Source: Cervus elaphus
Lineage: Eukaryota > Chordata > Mammalia > Artiodactyla > Cervidae
DNA: 64,000 nt
Assembly: GCF_910594005.1 (NCBI RefSeq)
Contig: NC_057832.1
Coordinates: 106,837,152 to 106,901,151, forward strand
Direction: 5' to 3'
Each line of letters starts with the position of its first letter. Position 1 is the stretch's first letter. The translations under genes were made by a program, and so were the position numbers. The notes beneath the pieces were generated by a model. The model saw only the letters and a program-made list of their open reading frames with translations. It did no database searches and was not told where the DNA came from. Positions 1 to 10,257 of this stretch are shown here, piece by piece.

Positions 1-1239
1 ACATGGCATCAAATAGAAGAATTAGTATTCATGCTAAAATGATGCCTCAGCTCTTTGTCTATGCCATGGATATAAGATTCACTGAAAAACCTGAGCTAGA
101 AGCAACCAGAATCTAAAGCAGTTTCATACATACAAGAGCAGTCTATGAAAGATTTGTAATACATCAAATATTACACATCATCAAACCTTTCTAGATATTT
201 TGCGATCTATCTTTCTAAAGCTCTGTGAAATAGTAATTTTTTTTTCCTTTTTATAGGCCACTTTTATTTTCACTAACCCTTCTTCAAGTCATAATCCTCG
301 AATTGATTTATTTTCAAATGGTTGATCATTGCCTTAGATTCCTAAAGTCTCATATAAATAACTGTTAGGTTTACAATGGAATCTTTTGCTAAACCAGCCT
401 TTCATTTTGACCTTGTTAAGCTGCCTTATTTAAACACTAAGCCTTGAAAAGAATGTGTCCCAAGCACGTGTGTTCATGACCTCGGATACACTCTACTCAC
501 AGCCCATAAATGAATTCAACAGTGTTCCGTCTTTGATTTTAACTAAGTACATATCAATTAGATTGATAGTATGACATTGTTTAATTTTGTATAACACAAT
601 AAAAATGGGTAGCTTCCAGGCTGAAATATTTTCACAGCATAGTGGCACCTGCTAGAGAAATGTGATATTTTAGGGCATTTTCTTTAGATATTTATTCACC
701 AATTTTGGGGGTACCTACTGAGGGCTGGATGTCTACTTAGGCATAAGAACATGATAAAAGAATATGATTCAGCCCTCCCCCGAAGGAATTCTGTGTAACT
801 GGGGAAAAAAATGTGAGAAATGAGTGAGATGATTCACTACGGTAAATATCATGAAGCACTTATACACACAGTTCTATTTGAGTACCTAGGCTCAAGTGAT
901 AATTTTGCTTAGCAAGGGTGAGTGAGGTAGAGGGTTGTGGTATATTTTATCAGATTAAAAAAAAATAGTTGAAGTCTTCTAAATAAAGAAATGAGGGAAG
1001 GAAGGGAACTTCAGGCAAACGGGATCAAATAAATGAATGTGTGGAGATGATGTATATAATATACTCAGTGACAGAATGTGATTAGAATAGAGTGTACAGT
1101 ACCAAGTAACAGTGGGTGGAACTCAAAAGGAGGAAGAGGAAATGAGTTAATCATGAAAATTGTGAGGGAGAAAGACAGACAGAGTTATTAACTGCTCAGG
1201 AAAAGAGAAGCAAGGGGAAGTCAGGGAGAGAGGAATGTT
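1..1239. other. AT-rich unique sequence, no gene seen
   Basis: I see no exon, RNA gene or recognisable repeat here. The stretch from about 960 to 1230 is purine-rich (runs such as gaaggaagggaa). Stop codons are dense in all frames. Confidence 0.6.
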
Positions 1240-1248
1240 GTATGCTGT

Positions 1249-1459
1249 GCTAAATCACTTCAGTCGTGTCCAAGTCTTTGTGACCCCATGGACTGTAGCC
1301 CACTTCCTCTGTCCATGGGATTCTCCAAGCAAGAATACTGGAGTGGTTTGCCATGCCCTTCTCCAAGGGATCTTCTCAACTCAGCGATGAAACCCTCGTC
1401 TCTTATGTCTCCTGCATTGGCAGGTTAGTTCTTTATCACTAGCGCCATCTGGGAAGCCC
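1249..1459 (-). mobile_element. Bov-tA SINE, antisense
   Basis: The + strand shows the reverse complement of the tRNA-Glu-derived ruminant SINE: a tail-end motif (cacttcagtcgtgtcc), the central ctccaagcaagaatactgg, a decayed B box and the terminal gccatctgggaagccc head. It is close to full length. It is flanked by gtatgctgt (1240-1248) and gcatgctgtata (1460-1471), consistent with a target-site duplication. Confidence 0.92.
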
Positions 1460-1471
1460 GCATGCTGTATA

Positions 1472-1592
1472 GTGAAGTGAAGTCGCTCAGTCGTGTCTGA
1501 CTCATAGCGACCCCATGGCCTGCAGCCTACAAGCCTCCTCCATCCATGGGATTTTCCAGGCAAGAGTACTGGAGTGGGTTGCCATTTCCTTC
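1472..1592 (-). mobile_element. Bov-A-type SINE, antisense, head missing
   Basis: Starts with the agtgaagtgaagtcgctcag tail and stops at gttgccatttccttc, so the tRNA-like head half is absent (5' truncation in the element's own sense). It abuts the previous SINE. The same target word gtatgctgtata follows it (1593-1604), so it appears to have entered the duplicated target left by its neighbour. Confidence 0.9.
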
Positions 1593-1604
1593 GTATGCTG
1601 TATA

Positions 1605-2107
1605 AACATGACTAAAACACTAAGTTACCACAAAGGGGCAATCACCATACTCAACCGTTCATCTCGACATCCTTTATGTAGTATGTTTGTTTCTCTTTTG
1701 GCTTTCTTATTATTTTTGTTTACCCATGTTGTGGATATTCTGTGTACTTTGGTTCATTTCGAGGTATTTATTACCAAAGTACTTATAATACTTATAGTAC
1801 TTGGGAGTCAGGAACAAGCTCCAAGACTCAAAAACTTCACACACACATACATTAAAAAAATCTCTTCTGATTTTCATTAGAAAAATAAAGTTAGGCTAAA
1901 CAATGATTTTTAGAGAACTGGTGTTTCCAAGGACTGCTGCCAGGAGTGAAAGAAACCTGAGATAGTATTGACGGTCACACCGTATCTCCCACCCTTATCT
2001 CAGCTTCACCTGGAGACGCTCCTCTTTCAGGACTTTCCTTGTAAGATTTCATTTGTCAAGAAAGAAAAATGTATTTATTTTTTAAAACCTGATACTACTA
2101 TTTGTTC
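1605..2107. other. Unique AT-rich sequence
   Basis: No recognisable gene. A reading frame at 1515-1880 begins inside the adjacent SINE and runs into this stretch. It has no family resemblance and I regard it as chance. Confidence 0.55.
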
Positions 2108-2363
2108 TTTTTTTAAGTAATTTTATTTATTTATTTATTTTTGGCTTCACACAGCCTTTCTCTCGTTGCAGTATGCAGGCTTCTCATTGCAGTGGCTTCT
2201 CTCGTTGCAGAGCATGGGCTCTAGGGTGTAGGGGCTTCAGTCACTGTTGTGCACAGGTTTAGTTGCCCTGCAGCATGTGGAATCTTCCTGGACCAGTGAT
2301 CAAACTCATGTCCCCTGCATTGGTAGGTAGCTTCTCAACCAGTGGACCACCAGGGAAATCCAG
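2108..2363 (-). mobile_element. CHR-type SINE (CHR-1 like), antisense
   Basis: The order T/A-rich tail, ttggcttcacacag, several cttctc(g)ttgcag units, gcatgtggaatcttcc, then the accaccagggaaatcc head is the reverse complement of the long cetartiodactyl CHR SINE. It is older and more diverged than the Bov-tA copies. The (ttta)n at 2124-2142 is its A-rich tail. Confidence 0.85.
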
Positions 2364-2699
2364 AAAAACTATATTTAAGAGTCACTGGTCTGGCCAACCT
2401 TAAGGTCAGTAGGGGATATGATGTTACAAAACAATATTTTTTTCAAAAGTAGAAATGCAAAAATGTCTCAAGTAGTTAATATGAAATATATTTGAGTAGG
2501 AAAAATGCTTTGTTTTTGGTAGCAAAAATAGGAACTTTACAAGTGTATATTTTAACTATCCCATACTTTAATGTTTGACATGATTGTCTTCTTATCAAGG
2601 ATCAAACACACAGTATAAGTATGACTACAATTGTGAGGAAAATGAGACAGTAAATCATAAAGCATTAAAAACTAATTTTTTTAATATATGGAAAAAGAA

Positions 2700-2940
2700 G
2701 AGGATTTGGAGCCAGCCAGATTTCTTCCATATAAGCTTTGTCACTTATTATATCTGTGATGTGAAAAAAGCAGTCACTCCCTTTTATTCTCAGTAACCTC
2801 TGTGGTAAAGAAATTTAAAGTTTTATCATGCAGGCTGATAGTTTTTTTAAAGACTACAATGAGATAACAGATATAAAATACCTGGCACCTTGACAGGCAC
2901 ACGTTAGGTGCTCCATCAGTAGTGACCCCTGTAGCTCTTA
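2700..2940 (-). repeat. MIR SINE fragment, antisense
   Basis: Shows degenerate MIR order read on the minus strand: ggatttggagccagcc, a cacttatt...tctgtgatgtg block, then atgagataacag and cctggcaccttgacagg before ggtgctccatcagtag. The divergence is that expected of an ancient mammalian copy. Confidence 0.6.
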
Positions 2941-3072
2941 GAGAAAGAAAGTGGGGGGTGGAAGCCCCCAGATATAGGTTCATTAAAGACGGTGGCAATA
3001 CCTCCTTTCAAAGTAGTTTGAATTTTGATAAGTAAATCTGGAATGAAAAGCATTTCCAATGGAAGAAACATA

Positions 3073-3272
3073 ATCCCTGATGACTCAGCAGTAAAGAATT
3101 GGCCTGTAATTCAGGAGACGAGGGCCTGATCCCTAGGTTGGGAAGATACCCTGGAGAAGGAAATGGCAACCCACTCCAGTATTCTTGCCTGGGAAATCCC
3201 ATGGATGAGGAGACTGGAGGGCTACAGTCCATGGAGTCACAAAGAGTTGGAGACAACTGAGCGACTAAACAA
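3073..3272 (+). mobile_element. Bov-tA SINE, sense
   Basis: Sense copy from ccctgatgactcagcag through a weak B box (ggcctgatccctagg), ggagaaggaaatggcaaccc and attcttgcctggg to gagcgactaaac. Full length with scattered substitutions. No convincing target duplication found. Confidence 0.92.
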
Positions 3273-3281
3273 TAATAGAAA

Positions 3282-4061
3282 AATGGAAGAAATTTTAAGG
3301 TGAGAAATCACAAGACTAATTTGAAGTAAATAGTTTGGTTTGATGGTAGAAGAAAAAAGTGTGATATTGAAAAGTTGGAGCCATAGCAGGCAGATCATTG
3401 AAATCATAATTATTATCAGTGAATATTTAGTAACCACATACTATGTGAAAAATAATAGGCTAGGTTATAAGGGAGACACAGATATGAATTATATTTGATC
3501 TCACAAACTCTCCAAATGACAAATGCTTTATGGAGCCAAAGACACACCAAGAGTATATGCCATCTTTTTTGGTGGAAGATATAAAAATGCTGCAACTAAA
3601 ACAAATGTATTTTTGATGAAAGAAATGTCTAATATTCTTTCTAAGATTTCTTCTGCAAAGTTTAAAGAGTATCAATTTTAAGCCGTAAAAATCAAAAGAA
3701 AGCTGTGGGTACTGGCAAACTTAATTAGTTTCTCAAAGCAAGAGTCAATAGTGTTAACAAATCATGGATAAATGCCCCATGTTGACTGAAGACACAGTCC
3801 ATACTCCTTCAGCCTAGCTCAGTAAGAAACCATATTTAAAAAAATATATGGTTTTTAACATCAAATGAAAACATATTTCCTTCAAGATTACCACATTCTC
3901 ATACTCTTGTAAACAACTGGATACAGTTTTATCAACTACTGAGTTCAAATGGCATCTTATTAATAACTAGTAGCTTTATTTGTTGAGATGAAGTGACCCA
4001 ATCAAAAATATAATTAACAAAACAGCATGCAAATTTTCATGTTCACTAACACACTGCTCGA
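3282..4061. other. Unique AT-rich sequence with a small hairpin
   Basis: No gene or repeat family recognised. A 9-bp perfect inverted repeat (aaaccatat / atatggttt, 3827-3835 and 3846-3854) with an A/T loop is the only structure noted. Confidence 0.55.
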
Positions 4062-4062
4062 A

Positions 4063-4170
4063 GGACATGAGTTTGAGCAAGCTCCGGAAGTTGGACGGGG
4101 AGGCCTGGTGTGCTGTAGTCCATGGGGTCACAAAGAGTCGGACACGACTGAGTGACTGAACTGAACTGAA
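4063..4170 (+). mobile_element. BovB 3' end, strongly 5'-truncated
   Basis: Begins at ggacatgagtttgagcaag and ends at gactgaactgaactgaa, which is the last ~108 bp of BovB in sense orientation. Such short 3' ends are typical of target-primed insertions that aborted early. Confidence 0.88.
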
Positions 4171-4172
4171 CA

Positions 4173-4589
4173 TTCTGCTAAGCATTAGGAGAGTATTTCA
4201 CATCATTTTGTATTGTGGGGGGCACTAAAGAATAAATATTTTATGGCTGTGTGAGGCAGAGACTTAGTAGAAGAGCAATCAGGATCAACTCAGAGAAGAA
4301 GTTCTACATCTGCCACAAAGGTCAGACAAGTAATGAAAGCGTCACACCCAGCAAGTGAGAATTTCTTTTTTCTTTTTTTTTTTTTTTGAGAATTTTGAAA
4401 AGGGATCTAAATTTGTTGATTGGTCTGTTGCAGACTAAACTTGGACCAGAAAAGGAACTGAGTATTACTTTTTGACCACAAAGAAATCACAGAAAATCTC
4501 AACCAGTAAATCTTGAATGTATCTGAGAGACTATACCAGGTCTCTTAATCTGATACCTAGAATTACCAAAGAACCCTCCAGAAAAAGGT
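4173..4589. other. Unique sequence with poly-T tract
   Basis: A T-rich run at about 4363-4387 interrupts otherwise unique AT-rich DNA. Nothing else recognised. Confidence 0.5.
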
Positions 4590-5040
4590 TTCTATTTACA
4601 ATTCAATGGAATTACCCCCAAAAGCTACCAGAACAATCAATGAATTCTGTAGTGTTACAGGATACCAAATCAATATACTAATACCAATTACATAACTATA
4701 TATATGTAAAATATTTTATCTGTCAAAGGATTTCCATCTAGACTACATAGAGAACATTTACAAATCAATAACAAGAAAACCCATAAAAATATGAGCAAAA
4801 GAAGTGCACACTTTCAAAGAAGATACACAAATGGCAAATGAGCACATCAGAAGATGTCCAATATTATCAGGAAACCTCCATGTGATACCACTACACAGCC
4901 ACTCAACTGGCTGCAAGTTAAAGAATAAACATACCAAATGTTAGCAAAGATGTACAGGAACTTTAACTCTCGTAACCTGTTGGCTGGAACCACTTTGAAA
5001 ATCGTCTTTATAGGCATGATGGGGGAAATTCAATTATATT
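4590..5040 (+). repeat. Old L1 fragment (late ORF2 region), sense
   Basis: Contains degraded words of the L1 ORF2 C-terminal half: ttacaggataccaaatcaat, gaagatacacaaatggcaaa, then gccactcaactggctg and gcaaagatgtacaggaac. Frames are closed by many stops. By divergence it is an old mammalian L1 (L1M type). It lies upstream of an earlier-region L1 piece, so the two are separate copies or rearranged. Confidence 0.6.
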
Positions 5041-5363
5041 GTTTTAAGGATTTTTTACTTACATAAAATGGTGTAATATTCATTTTAAATAGGAAGTTAT
5101 ATGTCAGAGATACATATGTCAATTCCTAGTGCAACCTCTAAAAGAAATAATTTAAAGAGTTATAATTTAAAAGGGTAGAAAAATTATACTAGGCAATGTA
5201 AAATAAGGTTTGATTAACCTGAAATAATCAGGAAAGGAGGGACAAAGGAACAAAGAACAAATGGGATAAAAAGAAATAGCAACAAAGTAGATGCAAATCA
5301 ACACATATGAATAATTGCATGAAACATAAACAGACAAAATGTATTTAAAAAGACAATGTCAAG

Positions 5364-5562
5364 TAAGTGAAAGTGAAAGTCACTCAGTCATGTCTGACTC
5401 TTTGTGACCCCATGGGCTATACAGTCCATGGAATTCTCTAGGCCAGGATACTGGAGTGGGTAGCCTTTCCCTTCTCCAGGGGATCTTCCCAACCCAGGGA
5501 TTGAACCCAGGTCTCCCACATTGCAGGCTGATTCTTTACCAGCTGAGCCACAAGGGAAGCCC
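5364..5562 (-). mobile_element. Bov-A SINE, antisense, with 10-bp TSD
   Basis: Antisense copy starting at the tagtgaaagt-type tail and ending at gagccacaagggaagcc. The flanking words caatgtcaag at 5354-5363 and 5563-5572 are identical and mark the insertion inside the old L1. The tata-cagtccatggaattc variant is the one found in the Bov-A/Bov-A2 lineage. Confidence 0.93.
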
Positions 5563-5627
5563 CAATGTCAAGAAAGAAACAAGCAATATTGAACTGCATG
5601 CTATCTATAAAAGATATATTTTAAGTG

Positions 5628-5665
<38 letters not shown>
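5628..5665. repeat. (TA)n followed by poly-T
   Basis: About eleven TA units run straight into about 15 T residues, inside the old L1. Likely length-polymorphic. Confidence 0.85.
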
Positions 5666-5900
5666 AAGTTGAAAGCAAACCAATCATGAAACAAATTCTA
5701 GTGTGGCTATAGAGTGTTAGTCAATGTAGATGTCAAGACAGGAAGAATTAACAAAACAGAGACATTTCATGATTAGAAAAGTATCTATTAATCTAGAAGA
5801 CATAATACCAAGAGGGTTTACATATAATAAAATCTCAAAAGACATGAATTACTCAGAACTAAAAAAAAGAAACATACCAATCCAGAATCAGTCTAAGCTT

Positions 5901-6107
5901 TTTGTTGTTGTTCTGTTCTTACTTTGTGCCTGACTCTTTGCAACCCCATGGACTGCAGCATGCCAGGTATCCCTACCCTTCAATATCTCCTGGAGTTGGC
6001 TCAAATTCATGTCCATTGAGTCAGTGATGCTATCTAACCATCTCATCCTCTGCCACCCTCCGACTCAATGGACATGAATTTGAGCAAACTCCAGGAGATA
6101 GTGAAGG
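5901..6107. mobile_element. BovB 3' end fold-back (antisense then sense)
   Basis: 5901-6061 reads as antisense BovB 3' end (tttgttgttgttctg... to ctcatcctctgccaccctc). From 6062 the same BovB segment resumes in sense (gactcaatggacatgaattt onward). This gives 45-bp arms (5978-6022 and 6062-6106) with about two mismatches and a 39-nt loop. Confidence 0.85.
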
Positions 6108-6480
6108 ATAATTGGTATAAGTAGAAAAAAATTCAGTATGAATGAACTTGACTTGATAATAAAACCTAACAAGGACATTACAAGAGACTACAGGCCAACA
6201 CTCCTAATGAACATAAACATAAAAACATTTCTAAAATATTAGTAAATAAAATCCAGTAAATATAAAACAAAAGCTAGTTAATCATAACTAGCGGTGTTTA
6301 TTCCAGGATGTAAGGCTGTTTTAACAGCCAACATATTCACTGCATTGGAGAATTACAAGAATAATGGGGAAAAATCATGGGATTAGCTCAGCAGATGCCA
6401 TAAAAAACCTGAATCATATCCAATACTATTTCCTGATAAAATAATGATGCACTATAATTAAAAATTGCTATAATAGCTTT

Positions 6481-7070
6481 GTTCTTCTTCTTTTTAATGG
6501 GCATAACAAATTTACCTGGTTATGTTCCAAGACTTTAAGGAAAGTTATCAGAGGAGACTAATTTTGAGTTTAGTCTCAAATAACATTTTAGGTTACAGAA
6601 AGAACATTCAGGCAAAGGCCTGCAGGTTTGAATAAGTGTGATATATTCTAGGAATCAATGATTAATTAAAAATTGCTCAAGCATCAGTGAGAAAATTTGA
6701 GAAATAGAAAAGGAAGTAAGAGATGGAAGAGACTAATCTTGTTGTTTCTTGATTGTCATATGAAGGGTCACGTGAGAAATGCAATGACATTTCACTTTAG
6801 AAAATATGGAGGTATGAAGAATTTTGAGTGAAGGAGGACCATGGCCAGCTGTGAATCTGAGACAGTGCTCAGCAATAGGTTAGCAGAGTGAATGGGGGAT
6901 GGTGAACCTGCACTCAGGAAGGCTTAGAGAAGGCCAGTTCACATAATCCAGGTGAGACATAGAGAAGACTTACTGTGGCCCTAGAAAGGGGATTGACAAA
7001 AGAAAAAAGTAAAGTGGCTATTTTCTACTTTACTAGAAAAGTTTCTACCTTACTAGAAAAATTCTTCTAA
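6481..7070. other. Unique or ancient-repeat sequence
   Basis: Roughly 6580-6980 has the flavour of a very old mammalian interspersed repeat (aggcaaaggcctgcaggttt, then cataatccaggtgagac), but I cannot assign a family. A local duplication of tttctac(t/c)ttactagaaaa lies at 7021-7061. Confidence 0.4.
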
Positions 7071-7182
7071 ATTGGCTATTGTGAATAATGTTGTGATGAC
7101 CATGATAGTTCATTGAGATCTGAAGTTTAATTCTTCTGGATAAATATAATATGATAGTTCAATTTTTAATTTTTCTACTAGC
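7071..7182 (-). repeat. L1 fragment, antisense, internally deleted
   Basis: ttggctattgtgaataatg, ttcttctggataaatat and ttcaatttttaatttttc are the reverse complement of a conserved part of L1 ORF2 near its end. The stretch between the last two words is shortened relative to other L1 copies. Confidence 0.65.
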
Positions 7183-7884
7183 CAATTTTTCAGCTTTACT
7201 AAAAAAAAAAAGTAAAAAGAGAAAAGAGAAAAAGTTATTTAAGGGGTAAAATGTGTTGGACTTATCACATTGATTGAACATACAACTTATGTAAGGAGAA
7301 AGAAGGAGAAATCTAGGACATTTCTCAGTTTCTAATCTTTAATCCAGAAATAGGTGCCAACATAGAGAATATGGTTTTCAACAGTTTCCCAAGTAATACA
7401 CATGATGATCTATGCTAAGGACAGTATTCTCAGCAACTGACATGTATTAAATGTCAGAATATATATAAAAATATTTATATACAATATAGTTTATGAAATA
7501 TCTATTAATATATTAATACTCAGACATCTGATTGTTTAGGTTCTTCTAATATCCTTACTTTTCAGATCTTTTTTTTTATTTAAATTGCTTAAAGACACTT
7601 AATGACTAAGGTTAAGGAAAGATAGTAAAGATTTGTTTAGACATGTTGAGTCTAAGGTACCAGAGGACCTCTGAGGACTTTTGAGTTGAAAGAGATAGAA
7701 ATTATCAATCTGGAAGAAGAATTCTGATCTAGAGATGGAAATTAAAGTAAAGTCAACATATGCTATCTGAATAAGCAGGCAGACTTGGGATTTCCCAGAG
7801 AGACCATGGAGTGAGAAGACATAGAGTAAGAACTGAGGATGTGCATAAGATGTGAGAATTCTGATTCTTACATAAGTGGGAGGA
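7183..7884. other. Unique AT-rich sequence
   Basis: No recognised gene or repeat. A 109-codon minus-strand frame (7599-7928) runs into the following CHR SINE and shows no family features. Confidence 0.5.
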
Positions 7885-8013
7885 GGGACTTCCCTAGTGG
7901 TCAAGTGGTTAAGACTTGGTGCTTCCAACTGCAGGGGGCATGGGTTTGATCCCTCGTCAGGGAACTAAGATCCCACAAGCCTGGTGGTGTGGCCAATTTT
8001 TATTTTTTTTTTA
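7885..8013 (+). mobile_element. CHR-2 type SINE, sense
   Basis: gggacttccctagtggtcaa head, a ggtttgatccct B box, gggaactaagatcccac and a T-rich remnant of the tail. This is the short tRNA-derived CHR SINE of cetartiodactyls. Confidence 0.88.
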
Positions 8014-8650
8014 AAGTGAATTGGGAGTAGCAACAGAGGAATAAGAGGCAAGCAAAGGAAGCTGAATCATGGAAACCAAGCAAACAGGAAGTTCTGAGAA
8101 GTAAGAAATGATGAACAGGGTCAAATTCCAGGGAAAGGTGTCTATAGGAATTAGCAATAAGGAATCACTGGTAACCTTAACATGGTATGTTTTAGTGAAA
8201 CTGTGAAGCTAAAAAAAACCCAAATAGCTGTTTCTGAACCAATCATTAAATTAACATTGCTTTAGAGACCATTTCTTGGCCAGTGAATATCTGTGTGATT
8301 TAGCTCAGCATTATGTTACAAGAGCCTAATAAATATTCAGTCTGACATAATGAAAGGCTCTGAGAAGTGCCACAGTGTAATGGAAAAGTCTGTCCAAGAG
8401 TCAAAGGACCAAGCGCCTGCTCAGGGTAGGCTATGACTCACGAGGACCAGAAAGACAACGACTCCTGTCAGAAGGAGAATCCCATGGGACTCCTTCAGGT
8501 AATCTGGATTACAGAAAGAAATCCTTTACTCATTAAAGAATAAGACATTATCTCACTGCTTTTGGTTGTGATTTAAAATGTGCTAGGCACTCAATACTTT
8601 GTGTTTTCATAAAGCTCTAAGCCTCTCTTCTGAACTCCTTACTACCCAAA
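8014..8650. other. Unique sequence
   Basis: No gene or clear repeat. Around 8368-8410 a weak MIR-start-like word (cacagtgtaatggaaaagtc) is visible but too short to call. Confidence 0.45.
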
Positions 8651-8654
8651 GCAG

Positions 8655-8800
8655 TACCCTGAGACCAGCAGCAGCAGCATCACTGGGAGCTTCTGAGAGA
8701 TCCAGACTAGCTCCCACCTCAGACCTGCTGAACTAGAATATTCCTTCTAGCAAGGTCAAGATCCCTAGGTGATACTGAAAATTTCATAAACACTTCTAAA
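8655..8800. repeat. MER5-like hAT (Charlie) DNA transposon remnant
   Basis: agcagcatcactgggagctt, cagacctgctgaactagaat and ccctaggtgatactg are in MER5-type order. The terminal repeats are lost. Non-autonomous, with no coding capacity. Confidence 0.55.
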
Positions 8801-8994
8801 CCATAATTTCTTTAGGAATCAAATTTTAAATATTTGCTAATTATTTGATTACTTATTTAAATTATTTATGGCCCAGTTTCTTCCAGTAATTTTAAGGTAC
8901 CTTTTAAAAAATATACAGTCTTGAAGGATTACAAAAGAAAAGTAAAGCAAAAGGCAAAGGAAAAATAAAGAGTAGGGAAATACAGTAGCCATCA

Positions 8995-9160
8995 TGGATT
9001 AAAGGCTTTGCTCTGTGCTAAAAGCTTTATCTTTTATCATCCCAACAACATTAGAAACGAGTCAATATTATTCCAGTTTTGGAGGTGAGTAATACAGAAG
9101 TTAGAGAATCTAGATAACTTGCCCAAGATCACAGAGTGTTAGAGGTAGAGTTTTTAAGTC
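8995..9160 (+). repeat. MIR SINE, sense
   Basis: ctctgtgctaaaagctttat, cccaacaacatt, ccagttttggaggtgag and cttgcccaagatcacagag form the MIR core and 3' part in sense orientation. Confidence 0.75.
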
Positions 9161-9263
9161 AACTAAGGTTTTTTTAAAAATAACATTTGAACCTAGACCA
9201 GCCAAAACCAAATTGAATCTATGTTTTTAACCACAAAGTTGAATAGAGAGTTAGAATAAAAAA

Positions 9264-9680
9264 CGTGTGTCCAACTCAGTCATGTCTAACTCTTTGTGAC
9301 CCCATGGACTGCAGCATGCCAGGCTTTCCTGTCCTTCACCATCTCCCAGAGCTTGTTCAAACTCATGTCCATTGAGTCAGTGATGCCATCCAACCATCTC
9401 ATCCTCTGTCGTCCCCTTCTCCTCCTGCCTTCAATCTTTCCCAGCATCAGAGTCTTTTCTAATGAGTCACTTCTTTGCATCAAGTGGCCAAAGTATAGGA
9501 GCTTCAGTTTCAGCATCATTCCTTCCAATGAATATTCAGGATTGATTTTTTTTTTTTTTAAGATTGACTGGTTGGATCTCCTTGCTGTCCAAGGGACTCT
9601 CAAAAGTCTTCCCCAACACCACAGTTCAAAAGCATCAATTCTTCAGTGCTCAGCCTTCTTTATGGTCCAACTCTTATATA
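9264..9680 (-). mobile_element. BovB 3' part, antisense
   Basis: About 415 bp of BovB 3' sequence in antisense, from gtccaactcagtcatgtcta to cttctttatggtccaactct. Where other copies read tttcctttaggattgac, this one has a run of about 13 T (9547-9559), an internal expansion. Open frames on both strands here are frames of BovB sequence, not host genes. Confidence 0.93.
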
Positions 9681-9828
9681 CTTACTAAAAATTTATTGAT
9701 ACATGGCTTTACACTTTCTAGAAACTGATGTAGAAAGAAAATATAAGAACCACATCCATATTTAATTCTCTGCCCACCAGAATGCTATTTGTACAGTACA
9801 GGAGAGCTATCACCACTTTTTAGAGGAG

Positions 9829-10035
9829 TTATGTGCATGCTCAGACACTTGTCATGTCCGACTCTTTGCAACCCTATGGCCCACCAGGCTCTTCTGTCCA
9901 TGGGATTCTCCTGGCAGGAATATTGGAGTCGGTGGCCATGCCTTCCTCCAGGGGATCTTCCCTACCCCAGGACTGAAATCACATCTCTTGTATTGCAGGT
10001 GGATTCTTTGCTCACTGAGCCACCTGGCAATCCCC
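9829..10035 (-). mobile_element. Bov-tA SINE, antisense, with 8-bp TSD
   Basis: Antisense copy from the catgctcagacacttgtcat end to gagccacctggcaatccc. tagaggag occurs immediately before (9821-9828) and after (10036-10043). Confidence 0.92.
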
Positions 10036-10215
10036 TAGAGGAGCAATAGATCCTTGTAAAAATGTGAATTATGTAAAACCTCTAAATTACATTTTCTCAC
10101 TTTGCAGGAGTTCTTGAATATACTTAGTAACATTCTAAAAATGAATGACTTGAAGGCAAATAAGTTCCAAAAGCAAAATTACAAATATTAATAATTTCAC
10201 TCCCCCAAATGTGTG

Positions 10216-10257
10216 TATGGAGATAGATCAACTGATAGATAGATAGATCGATAGAAA
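10216..10257. repeat. (GATA)n microsatellite, imperfect
   Basis: Interrupted gata/gatc units, longest clean run at 10235-10247. Confidence 0.85.

Larger units (their letters stand above)
5190..6480 (+). repeat. Old L1 copy (endonuclease to RT region), interrupted
   Basis: Fragments in sense order match the early part of L1 ORF2: gggacaaaggaacaaagaac near 5240, the endonuclease-region words gacatttcatgattagaaaa near 5760, and the RT-approach words aggccaacactcctaatgaa near 6193 and attccaggatgtaaggctg near 6300. It is interrupted by a Bov-A SINE (5364-5562) and a BovB fold-back (5901-6107). No frame is intact. Confidence 0.68.
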
